Positions 1-7,761 of a stretch of 23,506 nucleotides of DNA are shown piece after piece. Made by a program: the position numbers and the translations under genes. Origin of the DNA: an uncultured Selenomonadales bacterium (GTDB lineage: Bacteria > Bacillota > Negativicutes > Selenomonadales > Selenomonadaceae); contig CALDHY010000049.1 of NCBI GenBank assembly GCA_937901445.1, positions 1 through 23,506 on the forward strand, given 5' to 3'. The stretch's first letter is position 1. Each line of letters opens with the position of its first letter. Under the pieces are notes generated by a model. The model worked only from the letters and a program-made list of their open reading frames with translations. It ran no database searches and was not told the origin of the DNA.

Positions 1-53
1 GACGAGTTTTTCTTTGGTACTTTCTTTTTGCGGAAAAAAGAAAGTACATTTAA
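1..53 (-). repeat. Dispersed stem-loop repeat, copy 1 (cut by window edge)
   Basis: Read on the minus strand this is AAATGTACTTTC..., a hairpin, then CCAAAGAAA and the start of a GC-richer tail (ACTCGTC). The hairpin at 17-47 has a perfect 13-bp stem (GTACTTTCTTTTT and its complement). The same layout recurs near 5966, 8926, 15060 and 23454. It lies just downstream of mlaE. The element probably continues beyond the window. Its lack of a long U-tract suggests it is a dispersed element rather than only a terminator, though it could also stop transcription. Confidence 0.7.
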
Positions 54-63
54 AATAAAAAAT

Positions 64-834
64 TTACCAGATAATAAAAGTTAAAATTGCATTAAGAATA
101 AAAATAACAATGATTGAAGAGACAACAGTTTTAGTAGTGGCAATACCAACGCCCTCTGCGCCGTCCGGACAGTGCAAGCCGTAATAGCAACCGAGCACCG
201 CTATAACATTTCCAAAAAATGACGCCTTAATTAAGCCGCCCGTTAAATCTAAAGTAACTGCAAACGATTGAATAGATTGAATAAAAACATAGTGCGAAAT
301 GTGCGAATAATAAACCGCAACAAGATAACCGCCGAAAACTCCTATGACATCGCCAAAAATCGTCAAAATTGGTACAACAATCATACAGGCAAGCATACGC
401 GGCACAATCAAATAATCTACCGGCGAAACTGCCATAACTTTTAGCGCATCAATTTGTTCAGTAACTTTCATTGTCGAAATTTCGGCAGTAATAGCCGCGC
501 CAACCCTGCCCGCGCAAACTACACCAACTAAAACCGGTCCAAGTTCCCTGCCAATGGCAATAGCTATGATACCGCCTACAGTTGATTCTGCGCCAAATTT
601 AATAAATTGGTCGGCTGTCTGTAAAGTAAAAACTATTCCCGTAAAAAGTAAAGTTGAAGAAACTATCAGCAAAGAGTCCGCGCCCAAATGCGCCATTTGT
701 GCAATAATATGACGAAAGCGCGGCTTGTGTCGAAGTTGTTTAATCGTGTCAATATAAACAAGCGCAATTTTGCCGAAGTCTTCACAGCGGCGAATGATAA
801 AGCCGCCAATAAGTTCAAGAAAACGAGTTACCAT
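64..834 (-). CDS. mlaE: MlaE-type ABC transporter permease (phospholipid trafficking)
   Basis: This 256-residue multi-spanning membrane protein carries the MlaE/Ttg2B family core at about residues 95-130: ELGPVLVGVVCAGRVGAA, then TAEISTMKVTEQIDAL. In diderm bacteria the MlaE permease works with the MlaF ATPase and an MCE-domain protein (MlaD) to move phospholipids between inner and outer membrane. Length is typical (about 250-260). The ATG start lies 2 bases after the minE stop, so it is almost certainly translated as the last gene of the min operon. No MlaF or MlaD is visible here; they would have to be downstream (left of base 1) or elsewhere. The family call is firm; the substrate and direction of transport are not shown by the sequence. 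Confidence 0.93.
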   Translation of the reverse strand: MVTRFLELIGGFIIRRCEDFGKIALVYIDTIKQLRHKPRFRHIIAQMAHLGADSLLIVSSTLLFTGIVFTLQTADQFIKFGAESTVGGIIAIAIGRELGPVLVGVVCAGRVGAAITAEISTMKVTEQIDALKVMAVSPVDYLIVPRMLACMIVVPILTIFGDVIGVFGGYLVAVYYSHISHYVFIQSIQSFAVTLDLTGGLIKASFFGNVIAVLGCYYGLHCPDGAEGVGIATTKTVVSSIIVIFILNAILTFIIW

Positions 835-836
835 AA

Positions 837-1106
837 TTACCTGCGTGAGTGATGAAGTGACTGAACGGGAATGTTTGCAACAAGAGCAACAGAATCAGCA
901 TCGTTTGCAAGCGAAATTTCCATGCCGCTTTTATTAACGTCCATATATTTTGAAATGACAGCGATAATGTCATTTTTGAGTTCTTCCATAACTTCAGGGG
1001 AGACACTTGCTCTGTCATGAATCAAAACGACTTGAAGGCGTTCCTTAGCAATTTGACCGGATTTTTTCTCAGTTTTACCAAATATTTTCATAAGAACGTC
1101 AAACAC
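837..1106 (-). CDS. minE: Cell division topological specificity factor MinE
   Basis: This 89-residue protein matches the usual MinE length (about 88). The N-terminal segment MFDVLMKIFG is the membrane-targeting helix. KERLQVVLIHDRA at about residues 21-33 is the anti-MinCD region that contacts MinD and stimulates its ATPase. The rest is the C-terminal topological-specificity domain. MinE drives MinCD off the membrane at midcell and so keeps the septum site free. The start is GTG, supported by an AAGGAGGGAGG ribosome site that overlaps the minD stop codon; this suggests translational coupling to minD. The order minC-minD-minE matches other Firmicutes that keep MinE. Confidence 0.95.
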   Translation of the reverse strand: MFDVLMKIFGKTEKKSGQIAKERLQVVLIHDRASVSPEVMEELKNDIIAVISKYMDVNKSGMEISLANDADSVALVANIPVQSLHHSRR

Positions 1107-1118
1107 TGTCCTCCCTCC

Positions 1119-1910
1119 TTACAACATGCCAAAAAGGCGTTTTAATCTTGTGAAAAAACCTTCCTTAGGCGGTTTAACAAAGGGAATTGATTCTCCGCAA
1201 ATCCTGCCGACGATATTTCTGTAAGCTTGCCCCGCAACTGATTCTTTCAAGGTAATTACAGGATCTCCCTTGTTGGTTGAAGTAATAACAAATTCATCAT
1301 CGGGGACTATTCCAATACATTCAATCGACAAAATTTCATTAATGTCCCCTATGGCAAGCATATCGCCTTTTTCGGACATTTGGTAGCGCATTCTGTTTAC
1401 AATGAGTTTGATATTTTCTTTATCTGCGCGCCCCAATTCGCCAATAATTTTATCTGCGTCACGAACTGCGGAAATTTCCGGCATTGTAACAACAATAGCT
1501 TCATCTGCGGCGGCTATTGCAGTTTGAAAACCCTGTTCAATTCCTGCGGGGCAGTCGATAATTATAAACTCAAAGTCATTTTTCATTTCGTTACAAAGTT
1601 GAATGAGTTGTTCAGGATTGACGGCGGATTTATCACGAATTTGAGACGTAGGCAGCAAGTACAACGATTCAAATTTTTTGTGACGCACAAGAGCTTTTTT
1701 ATATGGAACGCGCCCGCTTGTTACGTCAACCAAATCATACATAATACGGTTTTCAAGCCCCAAAAGTAAATCTAAATTGCGAAGCCCTGTATCTGTATCG
1801 ATAAGAGCAACGCGGTTGCCGCGCATTGCCAATCCTGCGCCAATATTTGCAGTGGTTGTAGTTTTACCAACGCCGCCCTTTCCGCTGGTAATGACAATAA
1901 TTTCACACAT
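1119..1910 (-). CDS. minD: Septum site-determining ATPase MinD
   Basis: This 263-residue ParA/MinD family ATPase has the deviant Walker A motif SGKGGVGKTTTT at residues 9-20. Signature lysine K11 and K16 are both present. The Walker-B-like FIIIDCPAG is near residue 115. The C-terminus (about 250-263, FFTRLKRLFGML) is an amphipathic membrane-targeting helix typical of MinD. ATP-bound dimers bind the membrane, recruit MinC and are released by MinE. Start is ATG with an AAGGGAG site 7 bases upstream. It sits between minC (63-base gap) and minE (12-base gap). The whole domain is intact, with nothing unusual. Confidence 0.97.
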   Translation of the reverse strand: MCEIIVITSGKGGVGKTTTTANIGAGLAMRGNRVALIDTDTGLRNLDLLLGLENRIMYDLVDVTSGRVPYKKALVRHKKFESLYLLPTSQIRDKSAVNPEQLIQLCNEMKNDFEFIIIDCPAGIEQGFQTAIAAADEAIVVTMPEISAVRDADKIIGELGRADKENIKLIVNRMRYQMSEKGDMLAIGDINEILSIECIGIVPDDEFVITSTNKGDPVITLKESVAGQAYRNIVGRICGESIPFVKPPKEGFFTRLKRLFGML

Positions 1911-1973
1911 TTTTAAACTCCCTTCGGTCGGTTTTCAGGAAAAAGTTCATTCCCCTAATAACTAACGGGTATT

Positions 1974-2624
1974 TTAACGCATAATCGGTTCAAAAACAAT
2001 ATAGCCGTTTTTGATAGAGGCGCGTTCAGGTTTTTGTTCTTCTTTATTAACCTCTTTCATATCATCGGGCGGACGGGCGATTAAATCAGCTATACGAATT
2101 TGAATTGGTCTTAAGTGATCGGCAACAATGCAAGCAGTTTGATCACCGAACGCTCCCGCGTGAACATAGCCGCGACAAAAACCGCGCACATCGATACTGC
2201 CGCCGGCGATAATCTGCGCGCCCGGATTTACATTACCAAGAACCAAAACTGAAGATTCAGTGCGTACTTCCTGCCCGCCACGTAAAGTTTTATCAACTAC
2301 CAAAGTCGGTTTTACTTTTTTAACTTCCGCCGCAGGTACAGAAACCGGCGTCGGCGCAGTTTTTCTTTCGACTTTTGGAGTTGCCGCCGGTAATTTGTCA
2401 CTGAATAACATTCCGTGTTGGTGGAAAATTCGCCGTAACTGTTCAAGTTGTTCATTTGAAAAAGAATTTTTGTCAATAAAAACCGTTGTACCGCGAATAA
2501 AAAATTTGTCGCCGGTTGTAAGTTTTTCCAAAATGGAACTTTTCACGGCGTCGAAGGGAGCATTTTTCTCAAACAAAAGTTGCAAGCCGTATTTCAGCCC
2601 GCGTATTTTTACAACGTCATTCAC
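1974..2624 (-). CDS. minC: Septum site-determining protein MinC
   Basis: This 216-residue protein has the two MinC parts. Residues 1-78 form the N-terminal domain that antagonises FtsZ assembly. A proline/alanine/lysine linker spans about 79-107. The C-terminal beta-helix, about 108-190, binds MinD. The C-terminal domain shows LRGGQ (114-118, the MinC RSGQ-type motif), then GAQIIAGGSIDVRGFCRG and HAGAFGD, which line up with the well-known E. coli pattern. The start is GTG, chosen because an excellent TAGGAGGTGA site sits 7 bases upstream. It is the first gene of the minCDE-mlaE group and has its own likely promoter just upstream. Confidence 0.95.
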   Translation of the reverse strand: MNDVVKIRGLKYGLQLLFEKNAPFDAVKSSILEKLTTGDKFFIRGTTVFIDKNSFSNEQLEQLRRIFHQHGMLFSDKLPAATPKVERKTAPTPVSVPAAEVKKVKPTLVVDKTLRGGQEVRTESSVLVLGNVNPGAQIIAGGSIDVRGFCRGYVHAGAFGDQTACIVADHLRPIQIRIADLIARPPDDMKEVNKEEQKPERASIKNGYIVFEPIMR

Positions 2625-2646
2625 AATAAATCACCTCCTATCTTAT

Positions 2647-2675
2647 ATTATACAATAATTGTTGAGAAATTCCAG
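2647..2675 (-). promoter_or_regulatory. Likely promoter of minCDE-mlaE
   Basis: On the minus strand a perfect TATAAT (-10, bases 2652-2647) lies 17 bases from a weak -35, CTGGAA (3 of 6 to TTGACA). The predicted start falls next to the minC ribosome site, so the leader would be only about 15 bases. The -10 is strong evidence; the -35 is poor, so an activator or a different start is possible. Confidence 0.5.
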
Positions 2676-2793
2676 TTTTTTTTCATAGATTTAAACAGGG
2701 TATATATTAACGTAAAATTTGAAAATAGACAAGTTTTTTTTAGGTACTGGATTTTGGAAGTAGCATAGAATTTCTACAACAGAATTTCTGTCG

Positions 2794-2827
2794 AAAAAAA
2801 TTAAGCCCCTTCGTTTTGAAGAGGCTT
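2794..2827 (-). terminator. Rho-independent terminator after the DUF6033-like gene
   Basis: On the minus strand a 10-bp stem (AAGCCTCTTC with GAAGGGGCTT, one G-U pair) with a 5-base loop is followed by AATTTTTTTC. It lies 25 bases past the stop of the upstream gene. It separates that gene from minC, which supports an independent min promoter. Confidence 0.85.
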
Positions 2828-2851
2828 TTTTATTTCAATCGATTTTAAATT

Positions 2852-3577
2852 TTAACTTTGATAAATTGACTCCCAATCAATATTTAAAAGTTGATCCAGA
2901 AAACTTTCTTCATCTTCAGCTTCAATGGTCACTCGCGCAGGTTCAATTTCTTCAGCATCTTCTTCTTGAGCGCGTTCTTTTGCCGCGTCAATACGTTCTT
3001 GTTGACTTTCAGAAAGTTTTTCAAGCGTTGCAAAGAATTTGGCGTTGCCGTCATTGTCAAAAGAAATTGTCATTTGATTAATTTGCACGCCGTTTTCTTT
3101 AGCTTGTTCAATCATACTGTCAGCCGTTTTTACCGCGTCATCGACTTTGCCCATAACTTCATTGGCGTAATCTTCAGATTCAGCCATTTTTTCCAATTCT
3201 TCACTGGACAAAATTATTGAATATTTTTTTGTTGAATTAGCCGTTAAAGCTTGCGGGTCGTCAACATCATCAGCTACAACAAAATCATAATCGCCATACT
3301 GTTCACGCAATTTATCAAGCAACGCCTGCGCTTTGGGGGAAAGTTCCTTTTGAGTAAAAATACCTGTGTCAACGTCAGCTGTTGAATCTTCATTCTGCAG
3401 AGCAGCAAGCCCTTCAGCTGAAAGTGACAAGTTGTAATTGTTATTAACTTGAGGCAATGCAGATTGATTAGTGACAGCAGTATTAGCTTTTTGACTCTGA
3501 TTACCGGACTTCTGATTGAGTAACTGACTTGCATTCTGGTAATTAAGCAAATAACTCAAATTAATTGAATTAGCCAT
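2852..3577 (-). CDS. DUF6033-like conserved protein of unknown function
   Basis: The reading frame can be extended upstream, but the start at 3577 (MANSINLSYL) has an AAGGAGGAG site 6 bases before it and gives 241 residues. The N-terminal about 55 residues are rich in N, Q and S (low complexity). The centre (KAQALLDKLREQYGDYDFVVADDVDDPQAL, around 95-125 in this numbering) is the most distinctive block. The C-terminal third is acidic and helical with likely coiled coil (ESQQERIDAAKERAQEEDAEE). There is no signal peptide or membrane segment. From memory the central block resembles the DUF6033 family of Firmicutes; no function is established. It lies between mrdA and minC with its own terminator and a structured leader, so it is probably a separate transcription unit. 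Confidence 0.75.
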   Translation of the reverse strand: MANSINLSYLLNYQNASQLLNQKSGNQSQKANTAVTNQSALPQVNNNYNLSLSAEGLAALQNEDSTADVDTGIFTQKELSPKAQALLDKLREQYGDYDFVVADDVDDPQALTANSTKKYSIILSSEELEKMAESEDYANEVMGKVDDAVKTADSMIEQAKENGVQINQMTISFDNDGNAKFFATLEKLSESQQERIDAAKERAQEEDAEEIEPARVTIEAEDEESFLDQLLNIDWESIYQS

Positions 3578-3600
3578 AAAAACTCCTCCTTGAAAAAAAC

Positions 3601-3655
3601 ATCCTCCCAAAAGGGAAGGCTTCTTACCCCGTTCCCCTTTCGGGAAATTACGACA
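3601..3655 (-). promoter_or_regulatory. Structured 5' leader, possible attenuator
   Basis: On the minus strand, upstream of the gene that starts at 3577, there are two hairpins in a row. The first has stem TTTCCC/GGGGAA capped by a GAAA (GNRA) tetraloop. The second has stem CTTCCC, loop TTTT, GGGAGG, followed after ATG by a run of seven T. The second one looks like a terminator placed just before the ribosome site. That arrangement fits attenuation or a small riboswitch. No known riboswitch consensus could be fitted with confidence. Confidence 0.4.
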
Positions 3656-3690
3656 TTTTTTTTGTAATTCCTGCAACTTCTTTTTTATTA

Positions 3691-3933
3691 TTAAAAAAAA
3701 TTTTTTATAACCGTAACGTAAGCAATATTATTATTGGCTTGAATTTTGCTATTGCTTCCTGTGACGCTGCTGCCGCCCTGTTGATTGCCATTAATAACTA
3801 CAGATTGGATATTTGTAGCTGTAGCTTCAGCTGATTTTAAAATCGGTGCTTGAAACATTACAAATGAAATTAAATCGACCACGCTACCCGCCGCAAGAAT
3901 TTTTTTATTGACATGACTAACACCCCTCTTCAT
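3691..3933 (-). CDS. Small hypothetical protein, possibly exported
   Basis: I do not recognise this 80-residue ORF. It has a basic start (MKRGVSHVNKK), a hydrophobic stretch (ILAAGSVVDLISFVMFQAP), then a short polar tail rich in N, Q, S and G (SVVINGNQQGGSSVTGSNSKIQ in pieces). This is the shape of a small exported or surface peptide. No good ribosome site precedes the ATG at 3933. A well-placed AAGAGGGGTG instead precedes an ATG in another frame (3914) that gives only 14 codons, so either the start is wrong or a frameshift has broken the gene. The base composition around it is very AT-rich. Reality as an expressed gene is uncertain. Confidence 0.4.
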   Translation of the reverse strand: MKRGVSHVNKKILAAGSVVDLISFVMFQAPILKSAEATATNIQSVVINGNQQGGSSVTGSNSKIQANNNIAYVTVIKNFF

Positions 3934-4103
3934 AAAACATCGGAAGTTGATTATCCGGCTATATGTAACCGAAATAATATATATTAACAAAAACATAACC
4001 TAATTTACAGCTAAATTTGAATTTTGAAAAAAATTCTACAGTTTAAATTTTTATCCTTCAAAAAGAACGTATAATAAAAATTAAATTTTCATTAAAAATA
4101 TTT

Positions 4104-4136
4104 ACAAAAAAAATAAGAGCCGGAAAAATTTCCGAC
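4104..4136 (-). terminator. Rho-independent terminator of mrdA
   Basis: Three bases past the mrdA stop, the minus strand has GTCGGAAA pairing with TTTCCGGC (one G-U pair), then a U-rich tract with eight consecutive T. The region from here to 3934 is AT-rich and shows nothing else I can support. Confidence 0.8.
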
Positions 4137-4138
4137 CT

Positions 4139-5929
4139 TTAAAAAGGTCCTCGCTTATTCATAATTTCAAAAGCCGCCTCAAGAATTTTTCTGCCGATAG
4201 GTACTGCAGATTGAGAACCGAAGCCGCCCTGTTCGACGATGACCGCCACGCTTACACAAGGATTTTCAAACGGCGCGTACGCTACAAACCAGCCGTGATC
4301 TCTGCCTTGTGAATTTTCGGCAGTTCCCGTTTTGCCGGCTATTGGATAGGGAAAACCCCTAAACGAACTAGCCGCCGTTCCCGTAACTGTAACCTCGCGC
4401 AGCCCGTCTTGAACAAGTTTTATTATGTACGGCTCAACTTGCAATTCGCTCAAAAGTTCCGGCGGAAAATCTCTTACCAAATCGCCGTCTTGCGTAACCA
4501 TTCGCCTGACAAGGTGCGGCTTAAATCTTTTACCATTCGCCGCAATTTCGCCCGTAACCATAGCCGCTTGCAACGGCGTAACCAAATTAAAGCCTTGCCC
4601 TATCGCCGCGTCCATAATTTCTGATAAATAAAATTCATCGCCGTAAACTTCCATTTTATATTCTTTCCAATCAGCAATTCCCGGCGATTCATACGGTAAA
4701 TCAATTCCTGTTTCCTTGCCGAGCCCGAACATTTGAGCGTAACTTTCTAACCTGTCAGCCCCAAGCCTGTTGCCCATTTCGTAAAAGTAAACGTTATCAG
4801 AATGTGCCAGTGCCTCATGAAAATTTAACCAACCTAACGCCTCGCCGCTTGCATTGCCTTTCGGTACGAGCCAATGTGTGCCGCTGTCAAAAATTTGTTC
4901 GTCGGGCGTAACAACACCGGCGGCAAGCGCGGCAGTTCCCGTTACAATCTTGAAAGTGGAGCCGGGCGGATATTCGCCGGTAATAGTTTTGTTGTCCATT
5001 GGATGATACGGATTGTTGTTAATTACGTTCCAATCTTTGACTGAAATTCCGTGTGCAAATAAATTCGGGTCGAAGGCAGGGCGTGAAACCATCGCCAAAA
5101 TTTCGCCGTTTTGCGGATTTAAAACTACAGCGGCGGCGGCGTTCGCTCCAATTTCGGTTAAAATTTCATCGACGGCTTTTTCTGTTGCAACTTGTAAATC
5201 TCTGTCAATCGTCAAAATTAAATCGTAGCCGGGCGTTGGTTCTTTTTTGCCGAGAATTTGTACGGGTTTACCTGCCACGTCAACTTCAACTTGTTCGCCG
5301 CCGTTTATACCCCTAATTTCTTTATCGTACACGCGCTCAAGCCCAAATTTGCCGACAATATCGCCGGATTTATAGCCTTGACTTTTTTTAGTTTCAAGTT
5401 CAGCATCTGAAATTTCGCTGACGTAGCCGAAAGTATGCGCGCCTTCCTGCTTGAGAATATAATTTCTTACCGGTTGCACTTCGATAATTACGCCGCGATA
5501 ATCGTTTTTCTGTTCCTCGATAATCGAAATAATATCTGCCGTTACGTCCTGCTTAATTTTTATTGGGTCAAAACTGTAATGAATGTCAATTCGGCGTTGA
5601 ATTTCTTCTACAGGAACATTAAGCAACCTTGAAACGCGCTCGATAACTTCAGGCGAAATTGGCTCTGTCAACGGCAAAAGTGACACCGTAAAGCCGGGAC
5701 GATTCGTAACCAAAAGTTGCCCGTTGCGATCAAAGAAAGTACCGCGCGGCGCAATGGTCGGAATTATTCTTATTCTGTTGCCGTCAGCAAGTCCCGCGTA
5801 GTATTCGCCGTCGTAAAGTTGCAGGTAAGCTACACGCGCAATTAAAATCAATATAACCATAAAAAAAAGTACGCCCAAAAATGTTAATCGTCCGGCGTAT
5901 TCGTCGTCTTTCTTTGTAACCTCAAGCAT
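4139..5929 (-). CDS. mrdA: Penicillin-binding protein 2 (elongation transpeptidase)
   Basis: This 596-residue class B PBP cross-links peptidoglycan in side-wall synthesis. It has a single N-terminal membrane anchor at about 15-36, a dimerisation/pedestal region starting near 57 (IAPRGTFFDRNG), and a transpeptidase domain from about 260. All active-site motifs are present: S324-T-F-K327 (PPGSTFKIV), S377-D-N379 and K533-T-G-T536. Start ATG with AGGAG 7 bases upstream. It follows mreD as in most rod clusters, but a 270-base gap holding a dispersed repeat lies between them, so readthrough from mreBCD is not certain. A RodA glycosyltransferase partner is not in this window. Length is normal for PBP2. 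Confidence 0.96.
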   Translation of the reverse strand: MLEVTKKDDEYAGRLTFLGVLFFMVILILIARVAYLQLYDGEYYAGLADGNRIRIIPTIAPRGTFFDRNGQLLVTNRPGFTVSLLPLTEPISPEVIERVSRLLNVPVEEIQRRIDIHYSFDPIKIKQDVTADIISIIEEQKNDYRGVIIEVQPVRNYILKQEGAHTFGYVSEISDAELETKKSQGYKSGDIVGKFGLERVYDKEIRGINGGEQVEVDVAGKPVQILGKKEPTPGYDLILTIDRDLQVATEKAVDEILTEIGANAAAAVVLNPQNGEILAMVSRPAFDPNLFAHGISVKDWNVINNNPYHPMDNKTITGEYPPGSTFKIVTGTAALAAGVVTPDEQIFDSGTHWLVPKGNASGEALGWLNFHEALAHSDNVYFYEMGNRLGADRLESYAQMFGLGKETGIDLPYESPGIADWKEYKMEVYGDEFYLSEIMDAAIGQGFNLVTPLQAAMVTGEIAANGKRFKPHLVRRMVTQDGDLVRDFPPELLSELQVEPYIIKLVQDGLREVTVTGTAASSFRGFPYPIAGKTGTAENSQGRDHGWFVAYAPFENPCVSVAVIVEQGGFGSQSAVPIGRKILEAAFEIMNKRGPF

Positions 5930-5965
5930 TACTTAACTCCTGCTATTTATATTTTTTTATTTTTA

Positions 5966-6060
5966 AATGTACTTTTCTTTTCCAAAGCAAAAAGAAAGAG
6001 CAACGCTCCTACTCGTCGCCTTGCAACCAAAAGAAAGTGCATTGACGCCCGTCAGGGTTT
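5966..6060 (+). repeat. Dispersed stem-loop repeat, copy 2 (degenerate)
   Basis: The copy starts AAATGTACTTTTCTTT and continues AAAAGAAAGAGC, then CTCGTCGCC, which matches the tail of the copy at 8926. The hairpin arms have drifted. A further small palindrome (TGACG...CGTCA on the minus strand, near 6035-6062) may belong to it. It fills part of the 270-base mreD-mrdA gap. Nothing else is clear in that gap. Confidence 0.6.
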
Positions 6061-6199
6061 TTCACGTCAAAAGTTGCAGTTATTCAAAGTCAATTCCGCG
6101 TCTTACCACGTCTTCATAATTCTTACACCCAACTAAAAACCGATAACGGGCTTTTTCATTACAATTATTTCTTTTCTTTCCAGTCATTTTTATTAGTCA

Positions 6200-6703
6200 T
6201 TAATCCCGAAATAAATGTTTGTTGGAAAATTTATAAAAGTCGTAGGCAACTTTATGAACAAGCCACGAAAAAGCCACTTGATAGATAATCAGCGGCTGTA
6301 AAATCGTTTGTATGCTGTGCAATAAATCAATTTTGTAACCAATTAGCGTAAGCAACAGCGTCATTATAAAAAAATACATTGTTGCGGCAAGCGGCGCACT
6401 CAATACCGGAAAAAGTAATTGTTCCTTAAAAATCCTGTCCGAAAACTTGCCGAAAAATCCGCCGATTATCATATAACTGAAAATCGTACAGCCAAAATAA
6501 CTTCCTGTTGTAAAATCTTGCAAAATTCCCGTTATAAGCCCCATTAAAACGCCGTGACGATAACCCCGCAAAAAAGCCGTTGAAACAGTCAAGAGCAACA
6601 TTAAATTTGCACTGACGCCGTTATAGCCGATATACGGCAACAGTGAAGTTTGCGCGGCGTACATTAAAATAATTAAAATCGCCCACGAAATAATTATATT
6701 CAA
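6200..6703 (-). CDS. mreD: Rod shape-determining protein MreD
   Basis: This 167-residue integral membrane protein has five or so hydrophobic spans and the MreD family feel (NLMLLLTVSTAFLRGYRHG, then GLITGILQDFTTGSYFG). It is part of the elongasome with MreB, MreC and PBP2. The start is TTG, with GGAGG 9 bases upstream, and it overlaps the mreC stop in the string TTGA, so translation is coupled to mreC. Identity rests as much on the position after mreBC as on the sequence, because MreD is poorly conserved. Confidence 0.92.
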   Translation of the reverse strand: MNIIISWAILIILMYAAQTSLLPYIGYNGVSANLMLLLTVSTAFLRGYRHGVLMGLITGILQDFTTGSYFGCTIFSYMIIGGFFGKFSDRIFKEQLLFPVLSAPLAATMYFFIMTLLLTLIGYKIDLLHSIQTILQPLIIYQVAFSWLVHKVAYDFYKFSNKHLFRD

Positions 6704-7761
6704 TTCGCCGTACCTCCGCCGGATTGTCGCGCCTGTTCAATTTGTGAAATTTGTTGTTGTTTAACCCTGTCTCTGTTTTCCTGCTGAATTAATTTTGAGT
6801 ATTCGAGTTGTTTTGCAACTTCTTCGGCGTCAAGTTCACTGCCTGCAGATTGAATTACCGGCGGCAACGGTTCCGGCGGTGCTTCTCTTGAATTTATAAT
6901 TACTGCAACATCTTCCAATTTTTCAAAGTTTACCGTTGTTGTTATAATTCCGTGCTTTAAAAGTCCGCCTTCGTCATTGTGCATTTCTTTAATTTTGCCG
7001 ACAATAATTCCTTTCGGGTATACGCCTCCGAATCCTGAAGTCACAACCATATCATCAACTTGTACATCGGCATCTTTCGGGATATTTACCATTTTTGGCG
7101 CGTTGGGGTTGTTAATATCGCCTTCAACAATTCCTGCCACTCTTGACTCGGGGCGTTGAATCAGTGTACCGACTGAAGAACGCGGGTCTAAAATCAGCTG
7201 AACTTTTGAAGTATTCAAGCCTGCCTCGACAACGTGTCCTACCAATCCCAATTCGGTAACAACCGCCATATTGTCTGCCACGCCGTCCAAAGTTCCACGA
7301 TTTATCAAAACTACGCTTGACCACGTTGCAGATTCACGCCCGATTATACTTGCCGCCACCAAGTCAAATTGCGTTGCACTTTGTTTGTAGCCTAAAAGCG
7401 CGCGCAGGCGTTGATTTTCTGAAAGTGCCTCCGACGCGTTAAGATTTTCGGCGCGTAATTTTTCAACTTCCTCGCGCAGGTTTAAATTTTCAGTTTGAAG
7501 GTTTTGTATTTCCTCAACGCTGCCGGTAAATTCTGAAACGCCGCCGCCGAACCACGAAAAAATATTTTGAAACGGCGATAAAAATACCATCATAGTTTTT
7601 CCGGCACCCGGAACTTGCGAGCCTGTACGTGCAACGATAAAAATTGAACAAAGTACAAACATAAGCACAAAAATTATTGCGGCAGTTTTATTTTGTGATT
7701 GACTGTTTTTTTTGCGGCTGCGCGGCTTATTGACACCCTTCATTTCTTGACGCGGTTTCAT
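6700..7761 (-). CDS. mreC: Rod shape-determining protein MreC
   Basis: This 353-residue bitopic protein has a basic cytoplasmic tail (residues 1-25), one membrane span (about 27-44), a coiled coil (about 83-122, leucine and glutamate rich, SENQRLRALLGY at its end) and the MreC beta domain (about 133-285, with GRESATWSSVVLINRGTLDGV). A Q/E-rich C-terminal tail of some 60 residues follows. MreC forms the periplasmic scaffold that activates PBP2. The ATG overlaps the mreB stop by one base (TAATG), so it depends on mreB translation; its own ribosome site is weak. A GAGKT string at 53-57 is not a nucleotide-binding site. Confidence 0.96.
   Translation of the reverse strand: MKPRQEMKGVNKPRSRKKNSQSQNKTAAIIFVLMFVLCSIFIVARTGSQVPGAGKTMMVFLSPFQNIFSWFGGGVSEFTGSVEEIQNLQTENLNLREEVEKLRAENLNASEALSENQRLRALLGYKQSATQFDLVAASIIGRESATWSSVVLINRGTLDGVADNMAVVTELGLVGHVVEAGLNTSKVQLILDPRSSVGTLIQRPESRVAGIVEGDINNPNAPKMVNIPKDADVQVDDMVVTSGFGGVYPKGIIVGKIKEMHNDEGGLLKHGIITTTVNFEKLEDVAVIINSREAPPEPLPPVIQSAGSELDAEEVAKQLEYSKLIQQENRDRVKQQQISQIEQARQSGGGTAN

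Noticed and set aside
1950..1972. Sixth heptamer array downstream of minC (CCCTAAT, AACTAAC)
   Set aside because: Only two poor units; cannot be told from chance.
3601..3655. Cyclic-di-GMP-I riboswitch in the leader
   Set aside because: The GAAA tetraloop hairpin and a nearby AGCC are similar, but there is no room for the second domain and key conserved bases do not match.
6700..7761. GAGKT in MreC as a P-loop
   Set aside because: It is a chance string next to the membrane span; MreC has no ATPase domain and lacks Walker B.
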